This document shows positions 8,568 through 17,510 of a stretch of 64,000 nucleotides of DNA, piece by piece; the stretch's first letter is position 1, and each line of letters starts with the position of its first letter. The position numbers were made by a program, and so were the translations under genes. Source of the DNA: Lewinellaceae bacterium (GTDB lineage Bacteria; Bacteroidota; Bacteroidia; Chitinophagales; Saprospiraceae); contig JACJYG010000007.1 of the NCBI GenBank assembly GCA_020636215.1, forward strand, positions 310,001 through 374,000, read 5' to 3'. The notes beneath the pieces are model-generated. The model saw only the letters and a program-made list of their open reading frames with translations, was not told where the DNA came from and did no database searches.

Positions 8568-9968
8568 ATGATCACTCTTGGCATGATGGACGAAGATGTT
8601 CAACAAGAACAAATCGATGCTTACTTCGATAAAGTAAAAAAAATAACCCGATTCGATTGGAGAAATAAGGGGTTAAAGCATGAAAAGAAGAACGATTTCA
8701 GGAAATTTAAAAAATTCATCCCCGACAAAACCAGGGAAATACCTGAATTAGAGATCAAAAAGGTCCAAACCATCCTGAAAAATGCTGGTTTTTTCCCCAA
8801 TGGGAAGGCTGACGGAATATGTGGATATAGTACTTTATCCGCTATCAGATTATTTCAGGAATATATACGATCAATAGAGGGAAATTCTGAGATAACCCCA
8901 GATGGCCTTACTGGTAATACCACCTTCAAATCTTTGAAAGCATGGGAGGACGCTGATCGAAAGGCGGACTGGACTGACACCATTAACGCCTGGCAGGCCT
9001 GGGTGGATAACGGCAATACAATCCCTCAATCAGTTGATACAGAATATGCCAAATGGCTGCGGTTTTTAGACAAGGTTAAGGAGCACTACCTTCAAACGCC
9101 CAATGCCATGCTGCAGGAAGTAAACAAATTCCCGCATACATCAACAGTGGATACCTTAAAAGTTGCTGACTGGGATTTTTCTCCAGGATATATTCATTTG
9201 ATAGGTGTTCGGCGTAAATCTTCAGGAGATACGGCAACATTTAATGATATCCTGGTGCTGTTGATTAACGGGATGGTGTTTAAGTTTTTAGGCTCCACAG
9301 ATCCAGGTTCTACTGTCAATCCTGCCGGATTCCCTTTCCTGGTACAGGGGCAGCATAAATATCATTTTGGCTGGCATAATCTTAGCCAGCCAGCCAAAAC
9401 ACACCAGGCGCTAAAACCAATTCATGCTGATGTAAATCAGGGCGTATTAGTGGTTCGTGCAATCCCTCCCGGAATGGAGGCTGGTTTCGAAAAGCTTCGG
9501 CAGGCTATAAGAAATAATTTGCGGCCCTTACCAAGGCAATTCTTTAGCGCCAGAAATTTTGGAATAACCCAAAATGAACTGGCGAAAGGGCTAAAGCCAA
9601 ATCATACCATCAATATACACTGGGCGGGAGCAGGATTGGATAGTAATACAAAAGGTGCAAAAGTTGTCGGTACCTGGTCAGATGGTTGCCAGGTGATTAC
9701 CGGCGCCGGGTATATCAACCACCATAACCAGTCAGTTGACTGTAGTAGATTTGCTGCCGCAGGTAATGATGATGTAGGCACACAGGCCAATAATATTATA
9801 AAGACAAGAGGTGCGTATAACGTTTTACTGGACTTGGTTGCTGCGTTTGGAAGCAACAGAGGAGAGGAGGTCAGATATATGCTGCTTATTGAAGAGGATA
9901 TTGCCCGCGATGCTGAAATCACGGGCATTCTGCAAGACGCACGCACCAAGTCGGGTATTAAGATTTAA
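8568..9968 (+). CDS. Peptidoglycan-binding protein with YkuD-like C-terminal motif
   Basis: A 466-residue protein without signal peptide. Residues about 63-125 match the PG_binding_1 fold (VQTILKNAGFFPNGKADGICGYSTLSAIRLFQ, DGLTGNTTFKSL). The C-terminal part holds INIHWAG and, about 25 residues later, TWSDGCQVI. A His followed by SxGC is the catalytic pattern of L,D-transpeptidase or related cysteine peptidases, so murein cross-linking or cleavage is a reasonable inference. With no signal peptide, release by lysis or a contractile apparatus is possible. Base use is visibly more AT-rich than in the neighbours, which may indicate transfer. Starts at codons 6 or 7 (MMDEDVQQ) are also possible. 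Confidence 0.7.
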   Translation: MITLGMMDEDVQQEQIDAYFDKVKKITRFDWRNKGLKHEKKNDFRKFKKFIPDKTREIPELEIKKVQTILKNAGFFPNGKADGICGYSTLSAIRLFQEYIRSIEGNSEITPDGLTGNTTFKSLKAWEDADRKADWTDTINAWQAWVDNGNTIPQSVDTEYAKWLRFLDKVKEHYLQTPNAMLQEVNKFPHTSTVDTLKVADWDFSPGYIHLIGVRRKSSGDTATFNDILVLLINGMVFKFLGSTDPGSTVNPAGFPFLVQGQHKYHFGWHNLSQPAKTHQALKPIHADVNQGVLVVRAIPPGMEAGFEKLRQAIRNNLRPLPRQFFSARNFGITQNELAKGLKPNHTINIHWAGAGLDSNTKGAKVVGTWSDGCQVITGAGYINHHNQSVDCSRFAAAGNDDVGTQANNIIKTRGAYNVLLDLVAAFGSNRGEEVRYMLLIEEDIARDAEITGILQDARTKSGIKI

Positions 9969-10250
9969 AAGCGTCGAGAGATAAATTCAATGGGGAGTAG
10001 TGTGCCGTGGGGACGAACGTTGTTCTGGGGAGATGCTTCATGGGCATTGTGTTTGATCTAAGGAACCTCAAAAAAAGTTGTCGGTTTCGGTGATCAGGCG
10101 GGCATTTTGTCTGGCGCCTTGGCCAAGCAGCTCCTGCTAATAATTGGTACAAAAACGGGTACAAAAAAAGGAGCAGCACTTGTGATACAGGTGAAGAGGG
10201 GAGGTTGTAAGTTGCTGATTAACATGCAGTTATGTTATTTGTCAAAAAAG
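9969..10250. other. Intergenic region
   Basis: No convincing gene. It contains aaaaaaagttgtcggtttcg at 10071-10090. A near copy lies just before coaBC at about 27187, suggesting a small dispersed element. Confidence 0.4.
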
Positions 10251-10288
10251 AAAAAACCTTGCAAATCATTGATTTGCAAGGTTTTTTC
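10251..10288. terminator. Strong bidirectional terminator
   Basis: A perfect 17-bp stem (aaaaaaccttgcaaatc with gatttgcaaggtttttt), loop att, with an A-run on one side and a T-run on the other. It lies 8 bp beyond the 3' end of tRNA-Gln, so it terminates that minus-strand transcript and could also act on the plus strand. Confidence 0.9.
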
Positions 10289-10295
10289 TTTTTCG

Positions 10296-10367
10296 TAGAC
10301 CCACAAGGACTCGAACCTTGAACGACAGAACCAAAATCTGCTGTGTTACCAATTACACCATGGGTCT
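10296..10367 (-). tRNA. tRNA-Gln (anticodon TTG)
   Basis: On the minus strand a 72-nt cloverleaf can be drawn: acceptor AGACCCA/TGGGTCT, D stem GTGT/ACAC, anticodon stem GCAGA/TCTGT with loop TTTTGGT (anticodon TTG), T stem CAAGG/CCTTG with loop TTCGAGT, discriminator A. CCA is not encoded, as is common in this phylum. Confidence 0.95.
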
Positions 10368-10461
10368 ATCCACATTTGGAAGTGCTTTTCTTCCGTAGCG
10401 AGTGCAAAGATAAAACGAAAATCACTTCTGCAAAAGTTCCAGCTGAAAAAAAATATTTTCT

Positions 10462-11448
10462 TTACCAAAGGTAATGCACCGGGTCCTTGATATACCGCTC
10501 GTATATGGCCCGAACCCCTTGCATTTCCGCTTCCGTCAGCGCCGGAAGCGCTGCGGCCGACAGGTTGGTGGGCACTTGCCCCGGGCGCGAGGCGCCGGGG
10601 ATGACCGTGCTGACGGCTTCGAACATCAACACCCACCGCAACGCAATCGGCGCCAGGCTTTCCCGGCCGGGGAAGAGCTTTTTTAGTGCCTCTATTGCCT
10701 TCAGTCCGGTTTCGTAATCAACCCCCGAGAAGGTTTCGCCCTTGTCGAATTGCTGGCCCTGCCGGTTGTCGTGGCGGTGGTCACCGGGGTGGAAAGGCGT
10801 GTGTTTGCCGAAAGCGCCCGTTAGCAAGCCGCTGGCCAGCGGCACCCGCACGATGATCCCCACGTTTTTCTTTCGCGCCTCCCGGAAGAACAGCTCCGAA
10901 GGGCGGTGTCGGAACAGATTGAAGATAATTTGCACCGAAGCTACGTTGGGGTACTCGATGGCCTTTAGCGCTTCTTCCACTTTCTCCACGCTCACGCCCA
11001 AATTCAGGATCTTTCCCTCCTCCTTCAGCCGCTCGAACAGGCCGAAGATATCAGGGCGGTAGTATACCTCCCAGGGCGGGCAATGCAGTTGTATGAGGTC
11101 GAGCGCCTCCAGGCGTGCGTTTCGAAGGCTGTCTTCAACAAAACTCCGCAGGGCGCGGGGCGTGTAACTTTCGTTGGTATGGGGGCTCAGCCGCCGTCCG
11201 CACTTGGTCGCCACATAGATGCGCTCCGAACGGGCTTTTACCACCCGCCCCACTATCGCTTCACTTTCTCCGCCACTGTAAACGTCGGCAGTATCGATAA
11301 AATTGACACCTCCGTCTATGGCTGCATGGAGGATGCGTTCGGCCTGGTCATGGTCAAAAGGGGAGCCCCATTTGCCGCCCACCTGCCAGGTGCCCAGCCC
11401 GATTTCAGAGACTTCAAAGCCGGTCTTTCCAAGGGTTCGATGCTTCAT
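10462..11448 (-). CDS. Aldo/keto reductase
   Basis: A 328-residue cytosolic NADPH-dependent oxidoreductase of the AKR superfamily. The tetrad is visible: D52 and Y57 in FIDTADVYSGG, K82 in VATKCGRR, H122 in LIQLHCP. It begins with RTLGKTGFEVSEIGLGTW, typical of the subgroup that reduces aldehydes or ketones of unknown identity. Length is normal. It appears to be a single gene; the substrate cannot be deduced. Confidence 0.93.
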   Translation of the reverse strand: MKHRTLGKTGFEVSEIGLGTWQVGGKWGSPFDHDQAERILHAAIDGGVNFIDTADVYSGGESEAIVGRVVKARSERIYVATKCGRRLSPHTNESYTPRALRSFVEDSLRNARLEALDLIQLHCPPWEVYYRPDIFGLFERLKEEGKILNLGVSVEKVEEALKAIEYPNVASVQIIFNLFRHRPSELFFREARKKNVGIIVRVPLASGLLTGAFGKHTPFHPGDHRHDNRQGQQFDKGETFSGVDYETGLKAIEALKKLFPGRESLAPIALRWVLMFEAVSTVIPGASRPGQVPTNLSAAALPALTEAEMQGVRAIYERYIKDPVHYLW

Positions 11449-11522
11449 TGTTAGGTCTTAAGGTCAAAAAGTCTGAACGTCTGAACGTCGAATGTCGACA
11501 GGTCGGACATCACCAACAATAT

Positions 11523-11558
11523 TACCATTCAGCCATTCCACCATTTAGCCATTCCACC
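11523..11558. repeat. Short tandem repeat
   Basis: An imperfect repeat built on the word agccattccacc (accattcagcc, accatttagcc), between the reductase and hydrolase genes. Confidence 0.55.
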
Positions 11559-11580
11559 CTGTGCTCCCTGCTCTTCCCGG

Positions 11581-12420
11581 CTAAGCCACCTCCTGCAGCC
11601 CCACCAGCAGCTTCCGGTACAGGGCTTCATCGTGGAGAATATCGTAGAGGTGTTCGTGGTATTCCGGGAATTCCGGCAGATTGTTGTGGCCGCCCCCCTC
11701 GATGGGGATTAGTTGGCCGTGGGGCGCTGCTTCAGCCAGCCGGCGGCCTTGTTTGAAGGATATCAGGCGGTCGTTGGTGCCATGCAGCACGAAGACAGGG
11801 CAGTCCACCTTTTTGATAAACTGGTCGGTGCGGATCTTGTAGCGCAGGATCCATTTCAGCGGGAGCCAGAAACCGTACTGTCGCACCTGATAGAGAAAAC
11901 TGTAGTAGGGAGAATCCAGGATCAACATACGAGGTTTATTCCAGGAAGCCACGCGGGCGGCAATACCACTGCCCAACGATCGGCCGTAAACGACGATCTG
12001 ATCCTCCGGGTACTGGTTACTCAGCCATTTGTATACGGTCTGGGCATCATTATAAAGAGTAGATTCGGTGCGTTTACCTTCGCTCTTTCCAAAACCACGG
12101 TAGTCGATCATGAAAAAATCATAACCCTTGCCGAGGAAATCCTTGGCGAATTTGCCCCAGCCCTTAATGCTCCGAGAGTTGCCCTTGAGGTAAAACACTA
12201 CCCCCTTGGCATTGGGTACCCGGAAATGAATACCATTGATGACGCCTCCGTCTTCCATCTCAAAATCCACCTCAGTGAAGGGGAAAGGGTACTTGTATTC
12301 AAAGGTGTGCGGCAGTATCTCCGGCCGGAAAAAGAAGTAGTGTTGTAAAAAATAGAATACCAGGCAGAGCGCCAGATAAGCTCCAGAGAAGTACAACAAT
12401 ATTTCCAGCCAGTTCTGCAT
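11581..12420 (-). CDS. Membrane-anchored alpha/beta hydrolase
   Basis: A 279-residue protein with an N-terminal hydrophobic anchor (about 7-30), then an alpha/beta hydrolase fold of the YfhR/BEM46 kind. DYRGFGKSEG precedes the nucleophile elbow GRSLG (S148); the acid is in HGTNDRLI (D217) and the His in GGGHNNLP (H245). The substrate, a hydrophobic ester or amide, is unknown. An 8-bp tandem repeat separates it from the next hydrolase gene on the same strand. Confidence 0.88.
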   Translation of the reverse strand: MQNWLEILLYFSGAYLALCLVFYFLQHYFFFRPEILPHTFEYKYPFPFTEVDFEMEDGGVINGIHFRVPNAKGVVFYLKGNSRSIKGWGKFAKDFLGKGYDFFMIDYRGFGKSEGKRTESTLYNDAQTVYKWLSNQYPEDQIVVYGRSLGSGIAARVASWNKPRMLILDSPYYSFLYQVRQYGFWLPLKWILRYKIRTDQFIKKVDCPVFVLHGTNDRLISFKQGRRLAEAAPHGQLIPIEGGGHNNLPEFPEYHEHLYDILHDEALYRKLLVGLQEVA

Positions 12421-12485
12421 GTCGTGTTATCAGCCTTATGGCGATGAAAATACGAAATCCCCGGGAATTCGTAAATGTTTAAATG

Positions 12486-12582
12486 CATGAATGCGAGAAT
12501 GCGAGAATGGCCATTCATGCATTCCCGCATTCTCGCATTCTCGCATTCTCGCATTCTCGCATTCCCGCATTCCCGCATTCTC
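12486..12582. repeat. 8-bp tandem repeat with inverted arm (gcattctc)
   Basis: On the plus strand two copies of gcgagaat are followed by ggccattc and then about eight copies of gcattctc or gcattccc. The two parts are complementary and can fold into a long hairpin. It begins 66 bp upstream of the hydrolase start (12420) and ends exactly at the stop of the next minus-strand gene. Confidence 0.85.
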
Positions 12583-13348
12583 ACCTCCCGAACAACCACG
12601 ACAACAACTCCGGCTCGGCAAAAGCCGGGTCCCAGCTATTGTGGTTGGCCTCCGGGTATTCGGTGTAACGCACCTCGGCGCCTGCCTTTAACAGCGCATG
12701 GTACATCTTACGGGAATTTTCCGGGGGCACTACATCATCCTTGGCGCCGTGGAAGATCCACAGCGGGGTGTGCCCGGCGTAGAGCGGCGCCAGCAGAGCG
12801 TTACTTCCACCGCAAATGGGAAAAGCAGCCGCAAAAGTATTCGGCCTGCGGGCCAGCAGGTCGAAAGTTCCAAAGCCCCCCATAGATAGGCCGCCGAGGT
12901 ACAAACGGCTGGTGTTTACACGCTCTGTCAGCACTAAAATATCCAGTAGCTCGATCACCTTCCTCATTGGTGGGGTAGGTTCTTCGTAAAATGGTAAGGT
13001 GAAATGTCGATTTGCCCCTTCTCCTTCAGTTTCCAGGCGCACCCAGTAGCTTTCTTTCGGACATTGGGGGAAAACCACGATAGCCGGGTAGCGCTGCAGG
13101 CTGTCCACAAAGAGCCGTGCGCCGTGTACGAGCTGCAGCTCATTGTCATCACCCCGTTCACCCGACCCGTGCAGGAATAATATCAGCGGAAAGGTATCAA
13201 CCCCATTTTCATACCCTTCCGGAAACAAAATGCGGTAATTCAGCGTGTCTCCCTCCGGACTAATAAATTGCCGCTGCTCATATGCTTCCAGCCCCTGAGC
13301 CAGAGTGAAAAGGGGCATGCAGGCCAGTAGTAAAACCAGAAATCGCAT
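12581..13348 (-). CDS. Exported esterase/phospholipase-like alpha/beta hydrolase
   Basis: A 255-residue protein with a signal peptide (MRFLVLLLACMPLFTLAQ). It shows PLILFLHGSGERG (oxyanion region), the elbow GGLSMGGFG with the nucleophile Ser, HGAKDDVVP with the acid, and PEANHNSWD with the His. This is the predicted-peptidase/PHB-depolymerase-like branch often found with carbohydrate esterases. I chose the ATG at 13348 because it begins the signal peptide; the frame continues 37 codons upstream into a GC-rich repeat region and is probably not translated there. Confidence 0.88.
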   Translation of the reverse strand: MRFLVLLLACMPLFTLAQGLEAYEQRQFISPEGDTLNYRILFPEGYENGVDTFPLILFLHGSGERGDDNELQLVHGARLFVDSLQRYPAIVVFPQCPKESYWVRLETEGEGANRHFTLPFYEEPTPPMRKVIELLDILVLTERVNTSRLYLGGLSMGGFGTFDLLARRPNTFAAAFPICGGSNALLAPLYAGHTPLWIFHGAKDDVVPPENSRKMYHALLKAGAEVRYTEYPEANHNSWDPAFAEPELLSWLFGR

Positions 13349-13390
13349 GTTGTTATGTTTTGATGAAAAAAATTTGAGCCTATTAGGCCA

Positions 13391-13571
13391 GCCCCCCTTT
13401 GCCTGAAAGGCAAAAGCACCATACCCCATGGCATCGCTTAGGGTATCACCCCCGGCCACGCCCTGAGGCCAGAGCAGCCACCCGTCGGAGCCCCCCCCCT
13501 TTGCCTGAAGGGCAAAAGCACCTCAACCCAGGGCACCGTCCTGGGCATCACCCCAAGGCATCGCCTTGGGC
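13391..13571. repeat. Cluster of palindromic (REP-like) elements
   Basis: Two copies of cccccctttgcctgaarggc (13391 and 13492 regions) each start a block, followed by small hairpins: ataccc/gggtat at 13421-13446, cccagg/cctggg at 13527-13545, cccaagg/ccttggg at 13552-13570. The loops share gcatcg or gcaccg. Such palindromic units recur between genes in Bacteroidota genomes; they fit no RNA family I can name. Confidence 0.7.
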
Positions 13572-13599
13572 GCCACCCCAGGCGCCACCCAGGCCCTGC

Positions 13600-14718
13600 C
13601 TACTGTATCCCCATCCCGATCAACCACCCAATACCGAAGGTAATAGCGGCTGCCGTCAAGCCAAAAAGCACCTGGCGGATACCAGAAAAGGCGACCTTCC
13701 TGCCGGTAAACAGCGTGATGGCCGCGCCGATGCCAAACAGGCCAACAGTGCTGAAGGCCAGGCTGGCTATAGTCGCGGAAGGCCCACTAGTGAAGAGGAA
13801 TGGAATTACCGGAATGATGGCGCCAATGGCGAAGAGGATGAAAGAGGTGATCGCCGCTTCCCAGGCAGAGCCGCCCAGTTCTTCCGGATTGATGCCCAGT
13901 TCCTCGCGGGCCAGCGTTTCGTAGGCCGATTCCTTGTTGTCAAAAACCTGCCGGGCCATGCGCTCCGCCGCCTCTTTTTCGATGCCTTTGGCCTGATAGA
14001 TGAGCGCCAGTTCCTTGAGTTCTGCTTCCGGGTTGGTTTCAATCTCTTCGATCTCGATGTCGATCTGCCGCTGATAAAGTTCCCGCGAGCTTTGTACAGA
14101 CAGCCATTCGCCCAGGGCCATGGAGATGGAGCCCGCCAGCAGGCCGGCAAAACCGGCAATGAGAATCTCCTTATTACCGGCCGAGGCGCCGGCCACGCCC
14201 ATCACCAGGCTCATATTGGATACCAGGCCGTCGTTGGCGCCCAATACAGCTGCCCGTAGGGCATTGCCGCCCACAGCTTTGTGCCGGCCTTCAATTTTGG
14301 ATACCTGGCTGCCGGTAACGGCAGGGGAAATACGGGAAAGGTTTTGAAGGATGCGTACATGGTTGGCCTCTGCGCCACTGGCTGGCTGACCGCTTTGCTG
14401 CCTGGATAACAAAGCAGAGTTGGCCAGGCTTTTTTCAGTGTCCAGTACCGTTGGCAACACATAGCTGTAGCCCATCACCCGGGCAATACCTGCCTGCACC
14501 CGCGCCCGGCGCGATGGGCCCGGCATTTTTGGAGGCGGCGATTGCACCTTGCTCAGGGCTAGCAACAAGTGCTCGGCATGCGATCGCTCCACAGCGGATA
14601 GCTCGCGGAACACCTGTGCAACGGATTCGTCTTCTTCCAGCGCTGCAAATCGCTGATAGAGATAAGCAGTGTCTACTTCTGTCTGCAATTGCTGCAGGCG
14701 CTTTTTTATATCGTACAT
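13600..14718 (-). CDS. Ferritin-like/VIT1-type membrane fusion (MbfA-like)
   Basis: A 372-residue protein. The N-terminal ~130 residues are a ferritin-like (erythrin) helical domain with EEDES and ERSHAEHLL, candidate di-metal ligands. The C-terminal half is a VIT1/CCC1 membrane domain: LGANDGLVSN, GEWLSVQSSRELYQ, then three more hydrophobic helices (SFILFAIGAIIPVIPFLF and others). Known proteins of this build (MbfA) export ferrous iron or manganese from the cytosol. The MscS gene starts 6 bp upstream on the same strand and is probably cotranscribed. Confidence 0.85.
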   Translation of the reverse strand: MYDIKKRLQQLQTEVDTAYLYQRFAALEEDESVAQVFRELSAVERSHAEHLLLALSKVQSPPPKMPGPSRRARVQAGIARVMGYSYVLPTVLDTEKSLANSALLSRQQSGQPASGAEANHVRILQNLSRISPAVTGSQVSKIEGRHKAVGGNALRAAVLGANDGLVSNMSLVMGVAGASAGNKEILIAGFAGLLAGSISMALGEWLSVQSSRELYQRQIDIEIEEIETNPEAELKELALIYQAKGIEKEAAERMARQVFDNKESAYETLAREELGINPEELGGSAWEAAITSFILFAIGAIIPVIPFLFTSGPSATIASLAFSTVGLFGIGAAITLFTGRKVAFSGIRQVLFGLTAAAITFGIGWLIGMGIQ

Positions 14719-14724
14719 ACAGGC

Positions 14725-15579
14725 TTAATTGTCCAGAGGTAATTTGTTTTTAAACACCACTGTCCGGTAGGGGAAGGGAATCTCGATGCCTTCGGCGTCA
14801 AAGCGGGCTTTGATGCTTTCCAGCAGGTCGCACTCCATCACAAAACCGTCGGCCTGATTGGCCGCCCAGGCCCAGGCGCGCAGATTGACCGATGAATCGC
14901 CAAAGCTGATAAGCCGTACCGTCACCTCTTCCGCCCCATTCTCGATCTGTTCGCTGGTCCGGGCATCGATACGGAGGGGGTGCTGAAGCGCTTCTTCCTG
15001 CATAATGGCCTTGGCCTTCTGGACATCGGAATCGTAACTGATCCCGATATTGATAAAACGGCACACCCGCTCATCTTCCAGGTCGGAATTGATGATGACT
15101 TCATTGCTGATAATGGAATTGGGGATCACGATGCGCCGGTTCTGAAAGTCCCGGATCACCGTGTGGCGAAGGGTAATATCCTCTACAACGCCTTGGAGCG
15201 TTTCTTTGATGACAATCCGGTCATTTATCCGGTAGGGTTTGAATAAAATGAGGAAGACGCCGCTAATGATATTGCTTAGCGCGTGTTGAGAAGCGAAACC
15301 AACCGCCACTGCAACGATCCCCGCGCCGGCCAGCATTGACCCTGCCAGTGCCTTTAGCGAATCGAATTGAAAAACGGCAATCCCAAAGCCTACCAAATAG
15401 ATCAGTGCCGTAATGATGTGCCGAAGAAATTGGTATTTAGTAGGGTCGTTCTTTATAATGCCGGTCGAATTGCGAATGATCCGGTTGAATATGCGGCTAA
15501 ATAAATAGCCTATGACAAGCGTGGCTACGAGTATGATGAGTGCATAAATGAAGGGGAGATAGTTGATATTCCATTCCAT
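14725..15579 (-). CDS. MscS-family mechanosensitive channel
   Basis: A 284-residue protein. Three N-terminal hydrophobic helices are followed by the pore-lining segment (AGAGIVAVAVGFASQHALSNIISG) and the beta domain (GVVEDITLRHTVIRDFQNRRIVIPNS), both diagnostic for MscS. These channels release solutes on hypo-osmotic shock. The start is placed at the ATG of MEWNINY; an in-frame ATG further upstream would add 16 unlikely residues. It is followed by the ferritin/VIT1 gene. Confidence 0.93.
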   Translation of the reverse strand: MEWNINYLPFIYALIILVATLVIGYLFSRIFNRIIRNSTGIIKNDPTKYQFLRHIITALIYLVGFGIAVFQFDSLKALAGSMLAGAGIVAVAVGFASQHALSNIISGVFLILFKPYRINDRIVIKETLQGVVEDITLRHTVIRDFQNRRIVIPNSIISNEVIINSDLEDERVCRFINIGISYDSDVQKAKAIMQEEALQHPLRIDARTSEQIENGAEEVTVRLISFGDSSVNLRAWAWAANQADGFVMECDLLESIKARFDAEGIEIPFPYRTVVFKNKLPLDN

Positions 15580-15740
15580 AATGTATCCGGTTGGTTTGAA
15601 AATATGCCGCATTTGGGGCGCCCCCAAATTACGGCATTATTCTCAAACCTTCCGGCATTATCGTAGGATCTCATGCGGGATGAAAAGCTGCGGAGCACTT
15701 TGTCAACTGCCCACTGACAAACTGGCGTACTGGAAAAAAA

Positions 15741-16352
15741 CTAGTCCCAGTCCCAGTCATCTCCAAAACCGCCGAAGCGGAAAGTGAGGGTGCCGGTAGG
15801 GCTGCTGAAGTCGCTGTCTGTTAGGGTTGGAAGCCGGCTGACGCCATTCACCCAACGGTAGCCGGCGGTGAAGCCGAGCTTGAAAAAGCGGGTGAGGTTA
15901 ACTTCCATTCCGATTTCCGGAGTCAATACAAAGATCCGGTCAATTGGCGTATCGAAGCGGTCGTTGAGCAATTGGGTCTTGCCCCAGCCTACCTTCAGGC
16001 TGCCATAAGGATGCCATACCTTGCCCTGGTTGGGCGTGTAGCCAAACCAAAGGCCGCCATGCTTGAGGCGGATATCGTAAATGACGTCCCTAAATTCACC
16101 ATCGACCTCCTGGTTTATGGTTGTTTCCGGATAGCTGGTGCCCATCCCATATCCTCCGATAAAAAGGTCGTCAAGGATGAGTGCGCCGCCGCCGCCCACA
16201 TCAGCGCCCACTTCGCCGTTAATTGAGCTGATCTCTACAATCGGGCCGCCAAAAGCGCCGAAAGAACTGAAGTCATCAAAAAGGGTTTCATGCTGGGCGC
16301 GGGCTTGCCACCCAACCAACAGCAACGATAAGGCAATGAAGTAGCTTTTCAT
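15741..16352 (-). CDS. Small outer-membrane beta-barrel-like protein
   Basis: A 203-residue exported protein (signal peptide ending ARAQ). Glycine-rich, amphipathic strands alternate through the mature part (GGLWFGYTPN, PYGSLKVGWG, FKLGFTAGYRWV, GTLTFRFGGFG), as in small barrels of the OmpW/OmpX size class. The C-terminus is acidic (GDDWDWD) and not the usual terminal Phe. Function unknown. Confidence 0.7.
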   Translation of the reverse strand: MKSYFIALSLLLVGWQARAQHETLFDDFSSFGAFGGPIVEISSINGEVGADVGGGGALILDDLFIGGYGMGTSYPETTINQEVDGEFRDVIYDIRLKHGGLWFGYTPNQGKVWHPYGSLKVGWGKTQLLNDRFDTPIDRIFVLTPEIGMEVNLTRFFKLGFTAGYRWVNGVSRLPTLTDSDFSSPTGTLTFRFGGFGDDWDWD

Positions 16353-16466
16353 GTTTTGATCGTTTTTAGATGATTACTTGCAGGTATAAAGCGGAACTCG
16401 AGTTGCGAAAGTGAAGCAGGCTGGAGCGGTGGAAAAGAAGGAGCTATACAAACTTACTCGGCAGCC

Positions 16467-16520
16467 CCTCAACCTCCTCAACCTTCTCAACCCCCTCAAC
16501 CTTCTCAACCGTCTCAACTT
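16467..16520. repeat. 9-bp tandem repeat (cctcaacct)
   Basis: Six near-perfect copies of a 9-mer of the form yctcaaccy. The same word makes up the repeat at 55815-55850. Confidence 0.85.
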
Positions 16521-16679
16521 AATATGTACCCCTTTCCCCCCTGAACTTTACCTATTCAATAGATGTATTACAAAAGGAAATACCCCTATGGCAAGAAGGT
16601 TATTATCTTTCTGTGATCCATACCGCAGATAAGGAAGGCCGAACAGCCATAAATTGCAGAAAAACGAAAGCCTAGCTAT

Positions 16680-17453
16680 ATGAATTTCAAACAGGATGTC
16701 ATCGAGAAAAGCTTTGAAAAGCCTATCGTAGTGGATTTTTGGGCACCCTGGTGCGCCCCCTGCCGCGTGCTGGGGCCAACCATTGAAAGCCTGGCCAACG
16801 AACAGGGGGATAAGTGGGAACTGGTCAAAGTTAATACCGAAGATCATTTTGAACTGGCAGAGCAGTACAATATCCGCAGCATCCCCAATGTGAAAATGTT
16901 TTACCGCGGGGAGATGGTTGCTGAATTTATGGGTGCGCTGCCCCGCCCGTCTATCGAGCGTTGGTTGGAAGAACACTTGCCCGACGGCCGTAAAGAGAGC
17001 CTGTCTACTATTCTGGAACGCCTTGACGGCGATGGCGCCCTTTCCGAACTGGAAGCTTTTATCTCCCAAAACCCGGATGTGGTAGAAGCCCGCCTGGCTC
17101 TGGCCCAACGGATTGTGATCACCAATCCAGCCCGCGCCCTGGCTCTCGTGGAACCCATCTCCATTGGCGATAAACTGGAGGAACCCGCTCAGGCCCTACG
17201 GGCCATTGCCGAGCTAATCGCCCTGGAGCCTGATGATTCGCCTGCCGGTAAATTATTGGCAGAGGCTAAGCAGGCGCTCCAACAGCACCAAAACGAAGCG
17301 GCTATTAAAGCCGTCATCGAAGCTACTACCCTCGATAAAGGGTATCAAAACGACCTGCCCCGCCGCCTGGCGATCGCCCTCTTCCAAACCTGGGGCAATG
17401 ACGACCCCCTTACCAAAAACTACCGCTGGCGCTTCGATATGGCCCTGTATTAA
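16680..17453 (+). CDS. CnoX/YbbN-like thioredoxin with TPR tail
   Basis: A 257-residue cytosolic protein. Residues 1-105 form a thioredoxin domain with the active site WCAPC and the cis-Pro in RSIPNVKMF. The rest is helical TPR-like repeat (LEAFISQNPDVVEARLALAQ, ALRAIAELIALEPDD). This is the architecture of CnoX, a chaperedoxin that protects substrates and hands them to GroEL. E. coli CnoX lacks the first active-site Cys; both are present here, so it may be redox active. Confidence 0.9.
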   Translation: MNFKQDVIEKSFEKPIVVDFWAPWCAPCRVLGPTIESLANEQGDKWELVKVNTEDHFELAEQYNIRSIPNVKMFYRGEMVAEFMGALPRPSIERWLEEHLPDGRKESLSTILERLDGDGALSELEAFISQNPDVVEARLALAQRIVITNPARALALVEPISIGDKLEEPAQALRAIAELIALEPDDSPAGKLLAEAKQALQQHQNEAAIKAVIEATTLDKGYQNDLPRRLAIALFQTWGNDDPLTKNYRWRFDMALY

Positions 17454-17461
17454 TCAGTGGG

Positions 17462-17508
17462 CAGTATGCAGTGGGCAGTCTTCCCGTACCACTGCCCACT
17501 GCATACTG
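17462..17508. terminator. 18-bp palindrome between convergent genes
   Basis: A perfect 18-bp stem (cagtatgcagtgggcagt) with an 11-nt loop fills the gap between the plus-strand CnoX-like gene and the minus-strand DUF4139 gene. It lacks a T-run but is well placed as a bidirectional terminator. Confidence 0.7.
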
Positions 17509-17510
17509 GA

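Noticed and set aside
10107..10298. 63-residue frame
   Set aside because: Runs through the terminator of tRNA-Gln and has no protein-like features.
12475..12885. Frames across the gcattctc repeat
   Set aside because: Low-complexity translations of a tandem repeat, antisense to a clear hydrolase gene.
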